Notes under the pieces: model-generated
Databases searched by the model: none
What the model saw: only the letters and a program-made list of their open reading frames with translations
What the model was told of the DNA's origin: nothing
Assembly: GCF_003594875.1 (NCBI RefSeq)
Contig: NZ_QZEY01000003.1
Location: 310,001 to 374,000 of the forward strand
Direction of reading: 5' to 3'
From: Bailinhaonella thermotolerans
GTDB taxonomy: Bacteria > Actinomycetota > Actinomycetes > Streptosporangiales > Streptosporangiaceae
Length of the DNA stretch: 64,000 nt
Shown here: one piece after another, positions 52,986 to 60,868 of the stretch
How the letters are laid out: every line of letters begins with the position of its first letter
Numbering within the stretch: position 1 is the stretch's first letter
Program-made: the position numbers and the translations under genes

Positions 52986-53798
52986 GTGAGTTTCGTACTT
53001 CCGGGGACGGGCTGGCCGGGGGATCCCGCGTCTCCCGAGACCCCCGTCGCGCATGACGTGGTCCAGGTCGCGGAGCTGGCGGGCGGCAGCCGTACCGTCG
53101 CGGAGCTGGAGGCCAGGGAGTCGGTGTGCCGGGCCTGCCCACGGCTCGTGGAGTGGCGCGAGCTGGTCGCCGACGAGAAACGGCGGGCGTTCGCGGACGA
53201 GACCTACTGGGGACGGCCCGTCCCGGGGTGGGGCGACGCGGAGCCGCGCGTGCTGATCGTGGGGCTGGCGCCCGCCGCGCACGGGGGCAACCGCACCGGC
53301 CGGATCTTCACGGGGGACCGCAGCGGCGACTGGCTGTTCGCCTCGCTCCACCGGACCGGGCTGGCCGCGATCCCCACGAGCACGCGGGCCGACGACGGGC
53401 AGCGGCTGATCGGGGCGCGGATGCTCGCCTCCGTGCGCTGCGCCCCGCCCGCCAACAAGCCGACGCCGCAGGAGCGGGACACCTGCCTGCCCTGGCTGGC
53501 GCGCGAGGTCGAGCTGTGCGCGCCGTCGGTGCGGGCGATCGTGGTCCTCGGCGGTTTCGGCTGGCAGGCGCTCTGGCCCGGCCTCAAGGCGGCCGGATAC
53601 GCCCTGCCGCCGCGCCGCCCGGCCTTCGGGCACGGCGTCGAGGTCGAGATCGAGTACGGCGGGCGCCCGGTGCGGCTGCTGGGCTGCTACCACCCGAGCC
53701 AGCAGAACACGTTCACCGGACGTGTGACGGAGACCATGCTCGACGAGGTGTTCGCCCGTGCCGTGGCAGTAGCGAAAGATCCTCGCGAGTTCTCCTGA
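52986..53798 (+). CDS. Type 5 uracil-DNA glycosylase
   Basis: UdgB-type base-excision enzyme removing uracil and some deaminated purines. Four cysteines for a [4Fe-4S] cluster are C48, C51, C152 and C167. Motif A is [22 protein letters not shown] (from residue 93), without the catalytic Asp of family 1, as expected for family 5; the C-terminal [13 protein letters not shown] carries the second motif. Length 270 residues. A hairpin lies 63 bp downstream. Confidence 0.9.
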   Translation: MSFVLPGTGWPGDPASPETPVAHDVVQVAELAGGSRTVAELEARESVCRACPRLVEWRELVADEKRRAFADETYWGRPVPGWGDAEPRVLIVGLAPAAHGGNRTGRIFTGDRSGDWLFASLHRTGLAAIPTSTRADDGQRLIGARMLASVRCAPPANKPTPQERDTCLPWLAREVELCAPSVRAIVVLGGFGWQALWPGLKAAGYALPPRRPAFGHGVEVEIEYGGRPVRLLGCYHPSQQNTFTGRVTETMLDEVFARAVAVAKDPREFS

Positions 53799-53861
53799 GA
53801 ACTTTGCGAAGATGGTGACGATCCGGAAACTTTTTGCCCTTTTTCCTCCGCTGGGAATACA

Positions 53862-53880
53862 GAGCACCCCGTCGGTGCTC
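53862..53880 (+). terminator. Hairpin between udgB and ndh
   Basis: GAGCACC, 5-nt loop CCGTC, GGTGCTC, then TTAT. It sits immediately upstream of the Rex site and probably ends the glycosylase transcript. Confidence 0.6.
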
Positions 53881-53886
53881 TTATCC

Positions 53887-53904
53887 TTGTGAATAGTTTC
53901 ACAA
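53887..53904. promoter_or_regulatory. Rex operator (ROP) upstream of NADH dehydrogenase
   Basis: TTGTGAATAGTTTCACAA is a perfect inverted repeat with 7-bp arms matching the known actinobacterial Rex consensus TGTGAA-N4-TTCACA. Rex represses when the NADH/NAD+ ratio is low. TATCCT (53882-53887) just upstream may be the -10, so Rex would cover the start of transcription. The site is 61 bp before the ndh ATG. Confidence 0.85.
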
Positions 53905-53965
53905 GCCTCCCGGCGAAGAGCACGGGGGGTGGGCGGCAAGGGGCCGCCGTGGAGGGGAGTCAGAG

Positions 53966-55288
53966 ATGAAGGGCAAGAACCACCCGAAGCGCATCCTGAT
54001 CGTCGGTGGTGGTTACGTCGGCCTCTACACCGCGCTCGGGCTTCAGCGGAAGCTGCGCTGGGAGCTGCGGAAGAAGAAGGTCGAGATCACCATCATCGAC
54101 CCCCAGTCGTACATGACCTACCAGCCGTTCCTCCCCGAGGCCGCGGCCGGCAACATCTCCCCGCGCCACGTCGTGGTGCCCCTGCGGCGCGCCCTGCCCA
54201 AGGTCGACGTGCTCAACGGGCGCGTCACCAAGGTCGAGCACGCGCGGCGGCGCGTCACCTTCGCCCCGCTCGCCGGCGGCTCCCGCGAGGTGGAGTACGA
54301 CATCCTGGTCATGGCCGCCGGGTCCATCTCCCGGCTGCTCCCCATCCCCGGCCTGGCCGAGCACGGCATCGGCTTCAAGACCGTCGGCGAGGCCATCGCG
54401 CTGCGCAACCACGTGCTGGCCCAGTTCGATCTGGCCGAGTCCACCACCGACCCCGAGGAGCGCGCCAAGGCGCTGACCTTCGTGGTCGTCGGCGGCGGCT
54501 TCTCCGGCGCCGAGGCCCTCGGCGAGATGGAGAACATGGCCAAGTACGCCACGAAGTTCTACAAGACCATCTCCCGCGAGGACATGCGCTGGGTGATGGT
54601 CGAGGCCAGCGACCGCATCCTGCCCGAGGTCGGCCCCAAGATGGGCAAGTACGCCCTCAAGGAGCTGCGCGACCGCGGCATCGAGGTCAAGCTGAACACC
54701 TTCCTGCAGTCCGCCGAGAACAAGCACATGGTGCTCAGCGACGGCGACGAGTTCGACGCCGACACCCTCGTCTGGACCGCGGGCGTCAAGGCGAGCCCGG
54801 TCGTGAACGCCAGCGACCTGCCCGCCGACGAGCGCGGCCGGATCAAGGCCACCCCCGAGCTGATGGTCGAGGGCGTGCGCGACGCCTTCACCGCGGGCGA
54901 CGTCGCCGCCGTGCCCGACCTGACCAACCCCGGCGCGTTCACGGCCCCCAACGCCCAGCACGCCGTACGGCAGGCCAAGCTCCTCGCGGAGAACATCGTC
55001 CGCTACATGAACGACATGCCGATGAAGGAGTACAAGCACAAGTACGTCGGCTCCGTCGCCAGCCTCGGCCTGCACGAGGGCGCCGCGCACGTCTTCGGGA
55101 TCAAGGTCCGCGGATTCGCCGCCTGGGCCCTGCACCGCGCCTACCACGTGGCCATGGTCCCGACGTTCAACCGCAAGATCCGCGTCCTCATGGACTGGAC
55201 GATGGCCGGGGTGCTCCGCCGCGAGATCGTCGCCCTGGACGAGATGCACAAGCCGCGCGAGGAATTCGAGCTCGCCGCGCGCACCTGA
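53966..55288 (+). CDS. ndh: Type II NADH dehydrogenase (NDH-2)
   Basis: A 440-residue non-proton-pumping NADH:quinone oxidoreductase. FAD-binding ILIVGGGYVGLYTA (10-23), the family motif MTYQPFLPEAAAGNISPRHVVVPLR, the NADH-binding FVVVGGGFSGAE (~170) and AFTAGDVAAVPD with APNAQHA are clear. The C-terminus (RGFAAWALHRAYHV, amphipathic) associates with the membrane. A GGAGGGGAG sequence precedes the ATG. Control by Rex is inferred from the consensus operator upstream. Confidence 0.94.
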   Translation: MKGKNHPKRILIVGGGYVGLYTALGLQRKLRWELRKKKVEITIIDPQSYMTYQPFLPEAAAGNISPRHVVVPLRRALPKVDVLNGRVTKVEHARRRVTFAPLAGGSREVEYDILVMAAGSISRLLPIPGLAEHGIGFKTVGEAIALRNHVLAQFDLAESTTDPEERAKALTFVVVGGGFSGAEALGEMENMAKYATKFYKTISREDMRWVMVEASDRILPEVGPKMGKYALKELRDRGIEVKLNTFLQSAENKHMVLSDGDEFDADTLVWTAGVKASPVVNASDLPADERGRIKATPELMVEGVRDAFTAGDVAAVPDLTNPGAFTAPNAQHAVRQAKLLAENIVRYMNDMPMKEYKHKYVGSVASLGLHEGAAHVFGIKVRGFAAWALHRAYHVAMVPTFNRKIRVLMDWTMAGVLRREIVALDEMHKPREEFELAART

Positions 55289-55515
55289 TTTCCCGCCCGG
55301 CCCGGCCGCGCCCCCGGCTCGCCCCGGGGCCGGCCGGGCCGAGCCGTACCCGCCTTCCGTGTCCTTGATCAGGGACGATGTGCGGCCGGGCGGGGTCCGG
55401 CCGGGCCACGCGTCGCCGTACCCCCCGGATCCGAACAGACGGGGGCGGGCCGGGCGTACGCCTCCGGAGGAACTATCTTCGGCAGGGAGAGAAGCGCCGG
55501 GAGTGACGTTTTACG

Positions 55516-55521
55516 TATGAT
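55516..55521 (+). promoter_or_regulatory. -10 element of the UAA-anticodon tRNA
   Basis: TATGAT lies six bases before the mature tRNA 5' end, so transcription would begin at or next to tRNA position 1. No clear -35 is seen in the ~235-bp gap after ndh, which holds no gene. Confidence 0.5.
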
Positions 55522-55527
55522 TGCGGC

Positions 55528-55600
55528 GCCCCCGTAGCCCAATGGCAGAGGCAAGCTCCTTAAAAGAGCTGACGTGTCGGTTCGAATCCGACCGGGGGCA
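55528..55600 (+). tRNA. Class I tRNA with UAA anticodon (unusual)
   Basis: A 73-nt cloverleaf: acceptor GCCCCCG/CGGGGGC with A discriminator, short D-arm (GCC/GGC), anticodon stem AGCTC/GAGCT closing the loop CTTAAAA, 5-nt variable loop GACGT, T-arm GTCGG-TTCGAAT-CCGAC. The anticodon is TAA, which would read the Leu codon UUA. A true bacterial tRNA-Leu has a long variable arm (class II, like Streptomyces bldA); this one does not. A36-A37-A38 fits UNN-codon readers. CCA is not encoded. The amino acid it carries cannot be told from sequence alone. Confidence 0.8.
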
Positions 55601-55681
55601 CTTGGAACCGCTGTCGGACGTTCCGCCATCGGGGACGCAATCGCATAAGCTGATCGCACAGATCGCAGCATGGAGGCAGCG

Positions 55682-56479
55682 ATGGAGAGCAGGAACCCGG
55701 TCTTCAACCGGCGTGGTGCTTTCGCTCGGAACCAGGGCGGATGGCAGCAGTCGCCGCCCCCGAGCGCTCAGCAACTCAACGAGATGTACAACCAGCCGGC
55801 CTACGCGCCCCCGGCCGTCGGCCGGCCCGTGACGCTGGACGACGTCGTCGTCCGCAGCGCCATGACCCTGGTGACCCTGGTCGCGACCGCGGCCGCCGCC
55901 TGGTACTTCAACCTGAGCATGGGCGTCGCCGTCGGCGCGCTCCTGGTCGGGCTCGTCCTGTGGGCGATCGTCACCTTCGGGAACAAGGCGAACCCCTTCC
56001 TGGTGCTCGGGTTCGCCGCCGCCTACGGCGTGATGGTCGGCGTCGTCAGCCACCGCTATGACGACCTCTTCCACGGGATCGTCTTCCAGGCGGTGGTCGG
56101 CACGGCCCTGGCGTTCGCCGGCACCCTGGTCGTGTACGCCCTGCGGATCGTCCGGGTCACGCCGAAGTTCACCCGCTTCGTGATCGCGGCGGGCTTCGCC
56201 CTGATGGGCCTGATGCTGGTCAACCTGCTGGCCTCGTTCTTCATCGAGGACGGCATCGGCATCCGCTCCGGCGGGCCGCTGGCCTACGTGTTCAGCGTCG
56301 TGGCGATCCTCGTCGGCTGCTTCTTCCTCCTGCTCGACTTCGCGTCGATCGAGGAAGGAGTCCGCGAGGGCGCGCCGCAGAAGTTCGCCTGGATGGCCGC
56401 GTTCGGCCTGACGCTCAGCCTCGTCTGGATCTACCTGGAGATCCTGCGCCTGCTGAGCTACTTCAGCAGCAGCGACTGA
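55682..56479 (+). CDS. Bax inhibitor-1 / YccA-like membrane protein
   Basis: A 265-residue seven-helix membrane protein of the TMBIM family: a ~60-residue Pro/Gln-rich cytoplasmic N-terminus, then hydrophobic segments including SAMTLVTLVATAAAAWYF, AVGALLVGLVLWAIVTF, PFLVLGFAAAYGVMVGVV and FAWMAAFGLTLSLVWIYLEILRLL. Bacterial members are proposed ion/calcium-leak proteins. ATG 55682 has GGAGG five bases upstream; the ATG 12 bp earlier has none. A terminator follows. Confidence 0.9.
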   Translation: MESRNPVFNRRGAFARNQGGWQQSPPPSAQQLNEMYNQPAYAPPAVGRPVTLDDVVVRSAMTLVTLVATAAAAWYFNLSMGVAVGALLVGLVLWAIVTFGNKANPFLVLGFAAAYGVMVGVVSHRYDDLFHGIVFQAVVGTALAFAGTLVVYALRIVRVTPKFTRFVIAAGFALMGLMLVNLLASFFIEDGIGIRSGGPLAYVFSVVAILVGCFFLLLDFASIEEGVREGAPQKFAWMAAFGLTLSLVWIYLEILRLLSYFSSSD

Positions 56480-56495
56480 CCCGTCTCGCACCGCG

Positions 56496-56526
56496 ACGCC
56501 CGGCTCCCGCCCTGGGGGCCGGGCGT
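56496..56526 (+). terminator. Terminator after the Bax-inhibitor-like gene
   Basis: ACGCCCGGC (56496-56504) pairs with GCCGGGCGT (56518-56526), 13-nt loop, followed by TTCGTC. A short T-run supports intrinsic termination. Confidence 0.75.
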
Positions 56527-56718
56527 TTCGTCATCCGGAGACCCGTGCGCCGTGTGCACGGCCCCGCTCGCCGTACGGCGTAGCGCGACAGCCCGGTGGG
56601 GGCGCGCGGCGCGGCGGGGGGCGGGTGCGGCGAGGTGGCGTCCCGGACGGCCGGGCGCGGCGGCCCGGGCGCGGTGGTGTGGGGGCGCGCACGGCGGGGG
56701 CGCGGTGAGAATGGCGGT

Positions 56719-57120
56719 ATGGATCTCGACAGGGCGCGGGCGTTCCTGCGCGACAATCATCGGGCCGTCCTGCTGACCAGGCACGCCGACGGCCGGCCGC
56801 AGATGTCCCCGGTCCTCGTGGGCGTGGACGAGGCGGGACGGGCGGTCATCAGCACGCGGGAGACGGCGGTCAAGACCCGCAACGCGCGGCGGGACGCGAG
56901 CGTGGCGTTGTGCGTGTTCACCGACGCCTTCTTCGGCGACTGGATCCAGGTCGAGGGCACCGCCGAGGTGGTCTCGCTGCCGGACGCGATGCCTCTCCTG
57001 GTCGACTACTACCGGGGGATCTCCGGCGAGCACCCCGACTGGGACGACTACCGCGCCGCCATGGAGCGCGAGTCCCGCGTGGTCATCCGCGTCACCCTCA
57101 CCCACGCCGCCCCCGCGTAA
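56719..57120 (+). CDS. Pyridoxamine 5'-phosphate oxidase-fold protein (possible F420-dependent)
   Basis: A 133-residue split-barrel protein: FLRDNHRAVLLTRHADGRPQMSPVLVGVDEAGRAVISTRETAVKTRNARRDASVALCVF matches the family of small FMN/F420-binding proteins common in actinomycetes. The cofactor and substrate are unknown. There is no ribosome binding site; GAGAAT (56707-56712) six bases before the ATG looks like a -10 for a leaderless message. Confidence 0.85.
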   Translation: MDLDRARAFLRDNHRAVLLTRHADGRPQMSPVLVGVDEAGRAVISTRETAVKTRNARRDASVALCVFTDAFFGDWIQVEGTAEVVSLPDAMPLLVDYYRGISGEHPDWDDYRAAMERESRVVIRVTLTHAAPA

Positions 57121-57504
57121 GCCGTACCGCCACCCACCCTCACCTCCTGGCTCCCACCTCGCCATGATCATGCGGTTTTGAGCACACCGTGTGATTGAAA
57201 CCGCATGGTCACCGCGAAGGAAAGCGCCGCGTGGGGGATGCGCCGCGTGGGGGATGCGCCACGAAGGGAAGCGCAGCGAGGGGGATGCGCCGCGAGGGGA
57301 GGGCGCTGCTCAGGGAGGGGCGCGAAGGGGGCGACGTGGGAGGAATCGCCGTGGGGGCGGGCGTCGCGGGGAAGCGCCGGGGTGAGGGGCGCGTGAGGGG
57401 CGTGCGGTGCTCGGGAGGGCGCGTGAGGGGGCGCCCGTCGGGCACGGGGCGCGGCGGGCGCCTGTGAAGCGTTTCCGGGGCCGGGGGAGCCGGGGGGCCG
57501 GAGG
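57121..57504. other. Intergenic region with palindrome copy 3 and tandem repeats
   Basis: About 380 bp. After the palindrome, 57223-57305 is made of about five ~16-bp imperfect units of GTGGGGGATGCGCCGC type. Beyond that the sequence is G-rich and featureless. Several short open frames read the repeats and are not genes. Confidence 0.7.
57164..57212. repeat. Dispersed palindromic repeat, copy 3
   Basis: Left arm ATGATCATGCGGTTTT (57164-57179), 17-nt loop GAGCACACCGTGTGATT, right arm GAAACCGCATGGTCAC (57197-57212). It is more diverged than copies 1 and 2, but the loop ending GTGTGATT is kept. Confidence 0.82.
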
Positions 57505-57738
57505 TCAGAGGGAGAAGAGGCGGGAACGGCGCCGCCGCTCGTGCTCGTGCACGATCGCGGAGGCGTAGCCGTGGGAGAGGCCGTGCTCGTCGGCGAGCCA
57601 GTTCGTCCTCTCTTCGCACCGTAGGAACGCCGGGCCGTTGTCGAGGGCCTGGAACCACTCCGGGAGTTCGCGTCCGGTGATGGTCGGAACGCGGGCGATG
57701 AGCTTGCTGTGCGTCTCCGGCGAGTGGTTCAGGGACAT
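57505..57738 (-). CDS. DUF4287-family small protein
   Basis: A 77-residue protein matching the DUF4287 pattern (SKLIARVPTITGRELPEWFQALDNGPAFLRCEERTNWLADEHGLSHGYASAIVHEHERRRR). Function unknown; members are small soluble helical proteins, sometimes fused to DUF5655. GGAGGTG five bases before the ATG supports the start. Upstream, at 57797-57825, is an inverted repeat that may regulate it. Confidence 0.85.
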   Translation of the reverse strand: MSLNHSPETHSKLIARVPTITGRELPEWFQALDNGPAFLRCEERTNWLADEHGLSHGYASAIVHEHERRRRSRLFSL

Positions 57739-57796
57739 GGGCACCTCCGCGGGATGAGCTCGTCTTGGGCTTGAGCCTGCATCACCAGCAGGGGGA

Positions 57797-57825
57797 ACAC
57801 AAGACCTCAGAGGCAAGCCTTGTGT
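57797..57825. promoter_or_regulatory. Inverted repeat upstream of the DUF4287 gene
   Basis: ACACAAG (57797-57803) and CTTGTGT (57819-57825) are perfect 7-bp arms 15 bp apart, about 60 bp before the DUF4287 ATG. It could be an operator; the regulator is unknown. Confidence 0.4.
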
Positions 57826-57884
57826 AACGGGGCGTGGGGCCCGCGTCGCGGAGCGTCGCTTGCCGCAGATAACGCCCATATAAC

Positions 57885-57920
57885 AAGTCCCGCCGAAGTT
57901 GTAACGCCCCGGCGGGACTT
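57885..57920. terminator. Terminator after the thiolase gene
   Basis: AAGTCCCGCCG (57885-57895) pairs with CGGCGGGACTT (57910-57920), 14-nt loop, 11-bp perfect stem. It lies 66 bp past the thiolase stop. The T-tract (TTTT) is on the plus side. Confidence 0.75.
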
Positions 57921-57986
57921 TTCCGTTCGGTGAACACGACCCGCCCGCATGGTGGACGGGCCGTGCTCAGATGGTGGACTCGGCGG

Positions 57987-59207
57987 CTACGAGAGGCGCT
58001 CGAAGATCATCGCCATGCCCTGGCCGCCGCCGACGCACATCGTCTCCAGGCCGATGGTCTTGTCGTGGAACGCCAGGCTGTTCATCATCGTGGCGGTGAT
58101 GCGGGCTCCGGTCATGCCGAACGGGTGGCCGACCGCGATCGCGCCGCCGTTGACGTTCAGCTTGTCCAGGTCGATGCCGAGCTCCTGGTACGACGGGATC
58201 ACCTGGGCGGCGAACGCCTCGTTGATCTCGACCAGGTCCACGTCGCCGATGGACATGCCCGCGCGGCGCAGCGCCTGCCGCGACGCCTCGACCGGGCCCA
58301 GGCCCATGATCTCCGGCGAGAGGCCGGTGACGCCGGTGGAGACGATGCGGGCCAGCGGCGTGATGCCCAGCTCGGCGGCCTTCGTGTCGCTCATGATGAC
58401 CACCGCGGCGGCGCCGTCGTTCAGCGGGCAGCAGTTCCCGGCCGTCACCGTGCCGTCGGGCCGGAACACCGGCTTGAGCGTGGACACCTTGTCGTACGTC
58501 GTGCCGGCGCGCGGGCCGTCGTCCTTGGAGACGACGGTGCCGTCGGGCAGCGTGACCGGGGTGATCTCGCGCTCCCAGAAGCCGTCCGCGATGGCCTTCT
58601 CCGCGAGGTTCTGCGAGCGCACGCCGAACTCGTCCTGCTCCTGGCGGCTCACGCCCCGGAGCTGGGCGACGTTCTCGGCGGTCTGCCCCATCGCGATGTA
58701 GACGTCGGGCAGCGCGCCGTCCTCGCGCGGATCGTGCCAGGGCTCCGCGCCCTCCTGCGCCCGCGCGTCGGTGCGCTGCCGCGCCTCGTCGAAGATCGGG
58801 TTCTGGGTGTTGGGGAGGGAGTCGGAGCTGCCGTTGGCGAACCGGCTCACGCACTCCACGCCCGCCGAGATGAAGACGTCGCCCTCACCGGCCTTGATCG
58901 CGTGGAAGGCCATGCGGCTGGTCTGGAGCGAGGAGGAGCAGTACCGGGTGATCGTGGTGCCCGGCACCTTGTCCAGCCCGAGCATCACCGAGACCACCCG
59001 GCCCAGGTTGAAGCCCTGCTCCCCGCCGGGCAGGCCGCACCCGAGCATGAGGTCGTCGATGTCGTTCGGGTCGAGCTGCGGCACCTTGTCCAGCGCCGCC
59101 CTGACGATCTGGACGGTGAGGTCGTCGGGCCTGATGTCCTTGAGCGACCCCTTGAATGCGCGGCCGATGGGGGAGCGCGCTGTCGCGACGATGACGGCCT
59201 CGGGCAT
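57987..59207 (-). CDS. Acetyl-CoA C-acyltransferase (thiolase)
   Basis: A 406-residue thiolase for beta-oxidation or acetoacetyl-CoA metabolism. The acyl-accepting Cys is C90 in TRYCSSSLQ; the second and third motifs are NVNGGAIAVGHPFGMTGAR (catalytic His) and ETMCVGGGQGMAMIFE (catalytic Cys). EINEAFAAQ is present. Degradative FadA-type or acetyl-CoA acetyltransferase cannot be separated from sequence alone; no other beta-oxidation genes are adjacent. Confidence 0.94.
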   Translation of the reverse strand: MPEAVIVATARSPIGRAFKGSLKDIRPDDLTVQIVRAALDKVPQLDPNDIDDLMLGCGLPGGEQGFNLGRVVSVMLGLDKVPGTTITRYCSSSLQTSRMAFHAIKAGEGDVFISAGVECVSRFANGSSDSLPNTQNPIFDEARQRTDARAQEGAEPWHDPREDGALPDVYIAMGQTAENVAQLRGVSRQEQDEFGVRSQNLAEKAIADGFWEREITPVTLPDGTVVSKDDGPRAGTTYDKVSTLKPVFRPDGTVTAGNCCPLNDGAAAVVIMSDTKAAELGITPLARIVSTGVTGLSPEIMGLGPVEASRQALRRAGMSIGDVDLVEINEAFAAQVIPSYQELGIDLDKLNVNGGAIAVGHPFGMTGARITATMMNSLAFHDKTIGLETMCVGGGQGMAMIFERLS

Positions 59208-59321
59208 GTGCCTCTCCTATGTCTGCGCGTGCCGATACGGCGATACCCCGCACGTTACTCCTCGGTAATCCCCGCCGCCGCCCCCGGCCCCTCGCCGCGC
59301 CGTACGGCTCACGCCGGGCGC

Positions 59322-59378
59322 GGCGTCCGCGCGCCCGACGGGCGTCCGCGCGCCCGACGGGCGTCCGCGCACCCGACG
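59322..59378. repeat. 19-bp tandem repeat, 3 copies
   Basis: GGCGTCCGCGCGCCCGACG repeated at 59322, 59341 and 59360 (one change in the third). It is in the 238-bp gap between the thiolase start and the lipoprotein gene end, which holds no gene. Confidence 0.85.
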
Positions 59379-59445
59379 GGCCTCCCGGCGGCGCCCCGTG
59401 ACGGGTGTTCCCCGGCGGCGCGCCGCGGCGGCCGTCCCCGGGGCG

Positions 59446-60810
59446 TCAGCCGTACATGCCGGGGCTGGTGGCGGTGCCGTCCTTGAGGGCGTGCAGGCCG
59501 CCCTTCTGGTCGCGCCAGAGGCGCCAGCCGTTGTCGCCGCCGGTGAACCAGGCGGGCGGGGGCGAGGTGGAGTCCTTGGTGCGCTTGCCGGTGGCCAGGT
59601 CGAACTCGCACAGCGCGGCGATCGAGTAGAAGCCCGGCTGGCCCTTGATCGGAGCCGGGGCCGGGTCCGTGACGCAGAAGGACCAGCCGCGCTGGGCCCG
59701 GTGCCGGGGCCGCGCGCCGGTGCGCAGGTCGTACGCCGCTCCCTCGGCGTTGTGCTTGAGGAAGCCGAGCACGGACAGGTCGTTCGGGAACGCCAGCCAC
59801 CAGCCAGAGCCGGGCACCTGCTGGGCGGTGATCTGCCCGATGACGCGCCCGCTCCGGGCGTCGAGGTGGGCGAACCCGCCGTACCGGCCGTTCTGGTCCA
59901 CCGGGCGCACGACCGGGGCGACCCCGGGGCTTCCGCTGGGGTAGACGCGCACGACGGAGGGGCGCATCCAGTTGAGCCGTCCGTCGGCGAGCCGCGCCGA
60001 GAACATCCCGAACGGTGACACCCGGCGGGTCCGCGGGTCGGTGTACGGCGCGACGTAGGTGACGAGGTCGCCGCCGGCCGTACCGAACGACCAGCCGCCG
60101 GACAGGTCCACGCCGCGCCCGAGCGCCGCCTCCACGGGCAGCCGCCACGCGGCCTTGCCGGTGGCCAGGTCGCGGGCCTCGATCAGCGGGCTCCGGACCA
60201 GGCGCAGCAGCACGACCCGTCCGCTGTCGGCGTGCGCGACGTCGGCGACGCCCGGGACGCGCCACAGCTCCCGCCCGGTGGCGGGGTCGAGCGCGACGAA
60301 GCGGGCGCGGCGCAGCGCGGTGTGCTCGGACACGCACAGGGCCGTCCCGCACCGCTGCGGCCCGAAGGTGGAGTGGACGGGACGCTCCCACAGCCGAGCC
60401 CCGGTGCGGCCCTCTCGGGCGACGAGGAGCGCGTTCCACCGGCCGCGCTTCCTGGGCAGGGGCTCGACGGCCGCGACCACCGGCCGCCCGCCGTCCTCGG
60501 CGACCGCCGGGGCCTGCACGCCGAGGCCCGGCAGCCGGCCGGCCATCGTCGCGGGGTAGGCCCACAGGCGTTTGCCGGTCGCGGTCTCGACCGCGACCGT
60601 CTCCAGCGTCCCGTCGGGTCTCAGTCCGGTGACCGCGCTGACGCCGCCCGCGCCGACGGGCCGGCTGATCGCGTTGAGGTGGGGGTTGTGCCAGCTCAGG
60701 GCCTTGGCCTCGGCGTCGCTGCCGGAGCAGCCGGAGGCCGCGGCGACGAGGGCGCCGGCGGCGAGCAGGACCCCGCCCGAGGACTTTCGCGGAGAAGGAT
60801 GCACCTTCAC
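59446..60810 (-). CDS. Lipoprotein with PQQ-like beta-propeller
   Basis: A 454-residue exported protein. The signal peptide ends at the lipobox ASGC (about residue 27). Blades of a beta-propeller are seen as repeats of the type VETATGKRLWAYP, ALDPATGRELWRVP, ARDLATGKAAWRLP, LDARSGRVIG and FDLATGKRTKD. No enzyme residues can be named; such proteins act as scaffolds or BamB-like binders. GTG 60810 is taken as the start (AGGAG ten bases upstream); TTG 60816 is possible. It follows the SGNH gene by 58 bp on the same strand. Confidence 0.82.
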   Translation of the reverse strand: MKVHPSPRKSSGGVLLAAGALVAAASGCSGSDAEAKALSWHNPHLNAISRPVGAGGVSAVTGLRPDGTLETVAVETATGKRLWAYPATMAGRLPGLGVQAPAVAEDGGRPVVAAVEPLPRKRGRWNALLVAREGRTGARLWERPVHSTFGPQRCGTALCVSEHTALRRARFVALDPATGRELWRVPGVADVAHADSGRVVLLRLVRSPLIEARDLATGKAAWRLPVEAALGRGVDLSGGWSFGTAGGDLVTYVAPYTDPRTRRVSPFGMFSARLADGRLNWMRPSVVRVYPSGSPGVAPVVRPVDQNGRYGGFAHLDARSGRVIGQITAQQVPGSGWWLAFPNDLSVLGFLKHNAEGAAYDLRTGARPRHRAQRGWSFCVTDPAPAPIKGQPGFYSIAALCEFDLATGKRTKDSTSPPPAWFTGGDNGWRLWRDQKGGLHALKDGTATSPGMYG

Positions 60811-60868
60811 TGTCAATCCACTCCTATTGCGTGAGGAGTGACGGATCGACCGCGAGGGGTAGCCGGCC

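Noticed and set aside
55528-55600. Assignment of the UAA-anticodon tRNA as ordinary tRNA-Leu / bldA
   Set aside because: The long variable arm of bacterial tRNA-Leu is absent and the body differs from bldA, so the amino acid was left open.
57191-57467. Three short overlapping frames after palindrome copy 3
   Set aside because: They translate the tandem repeat in all three phases, the mark of repeat sequence rather than coding.
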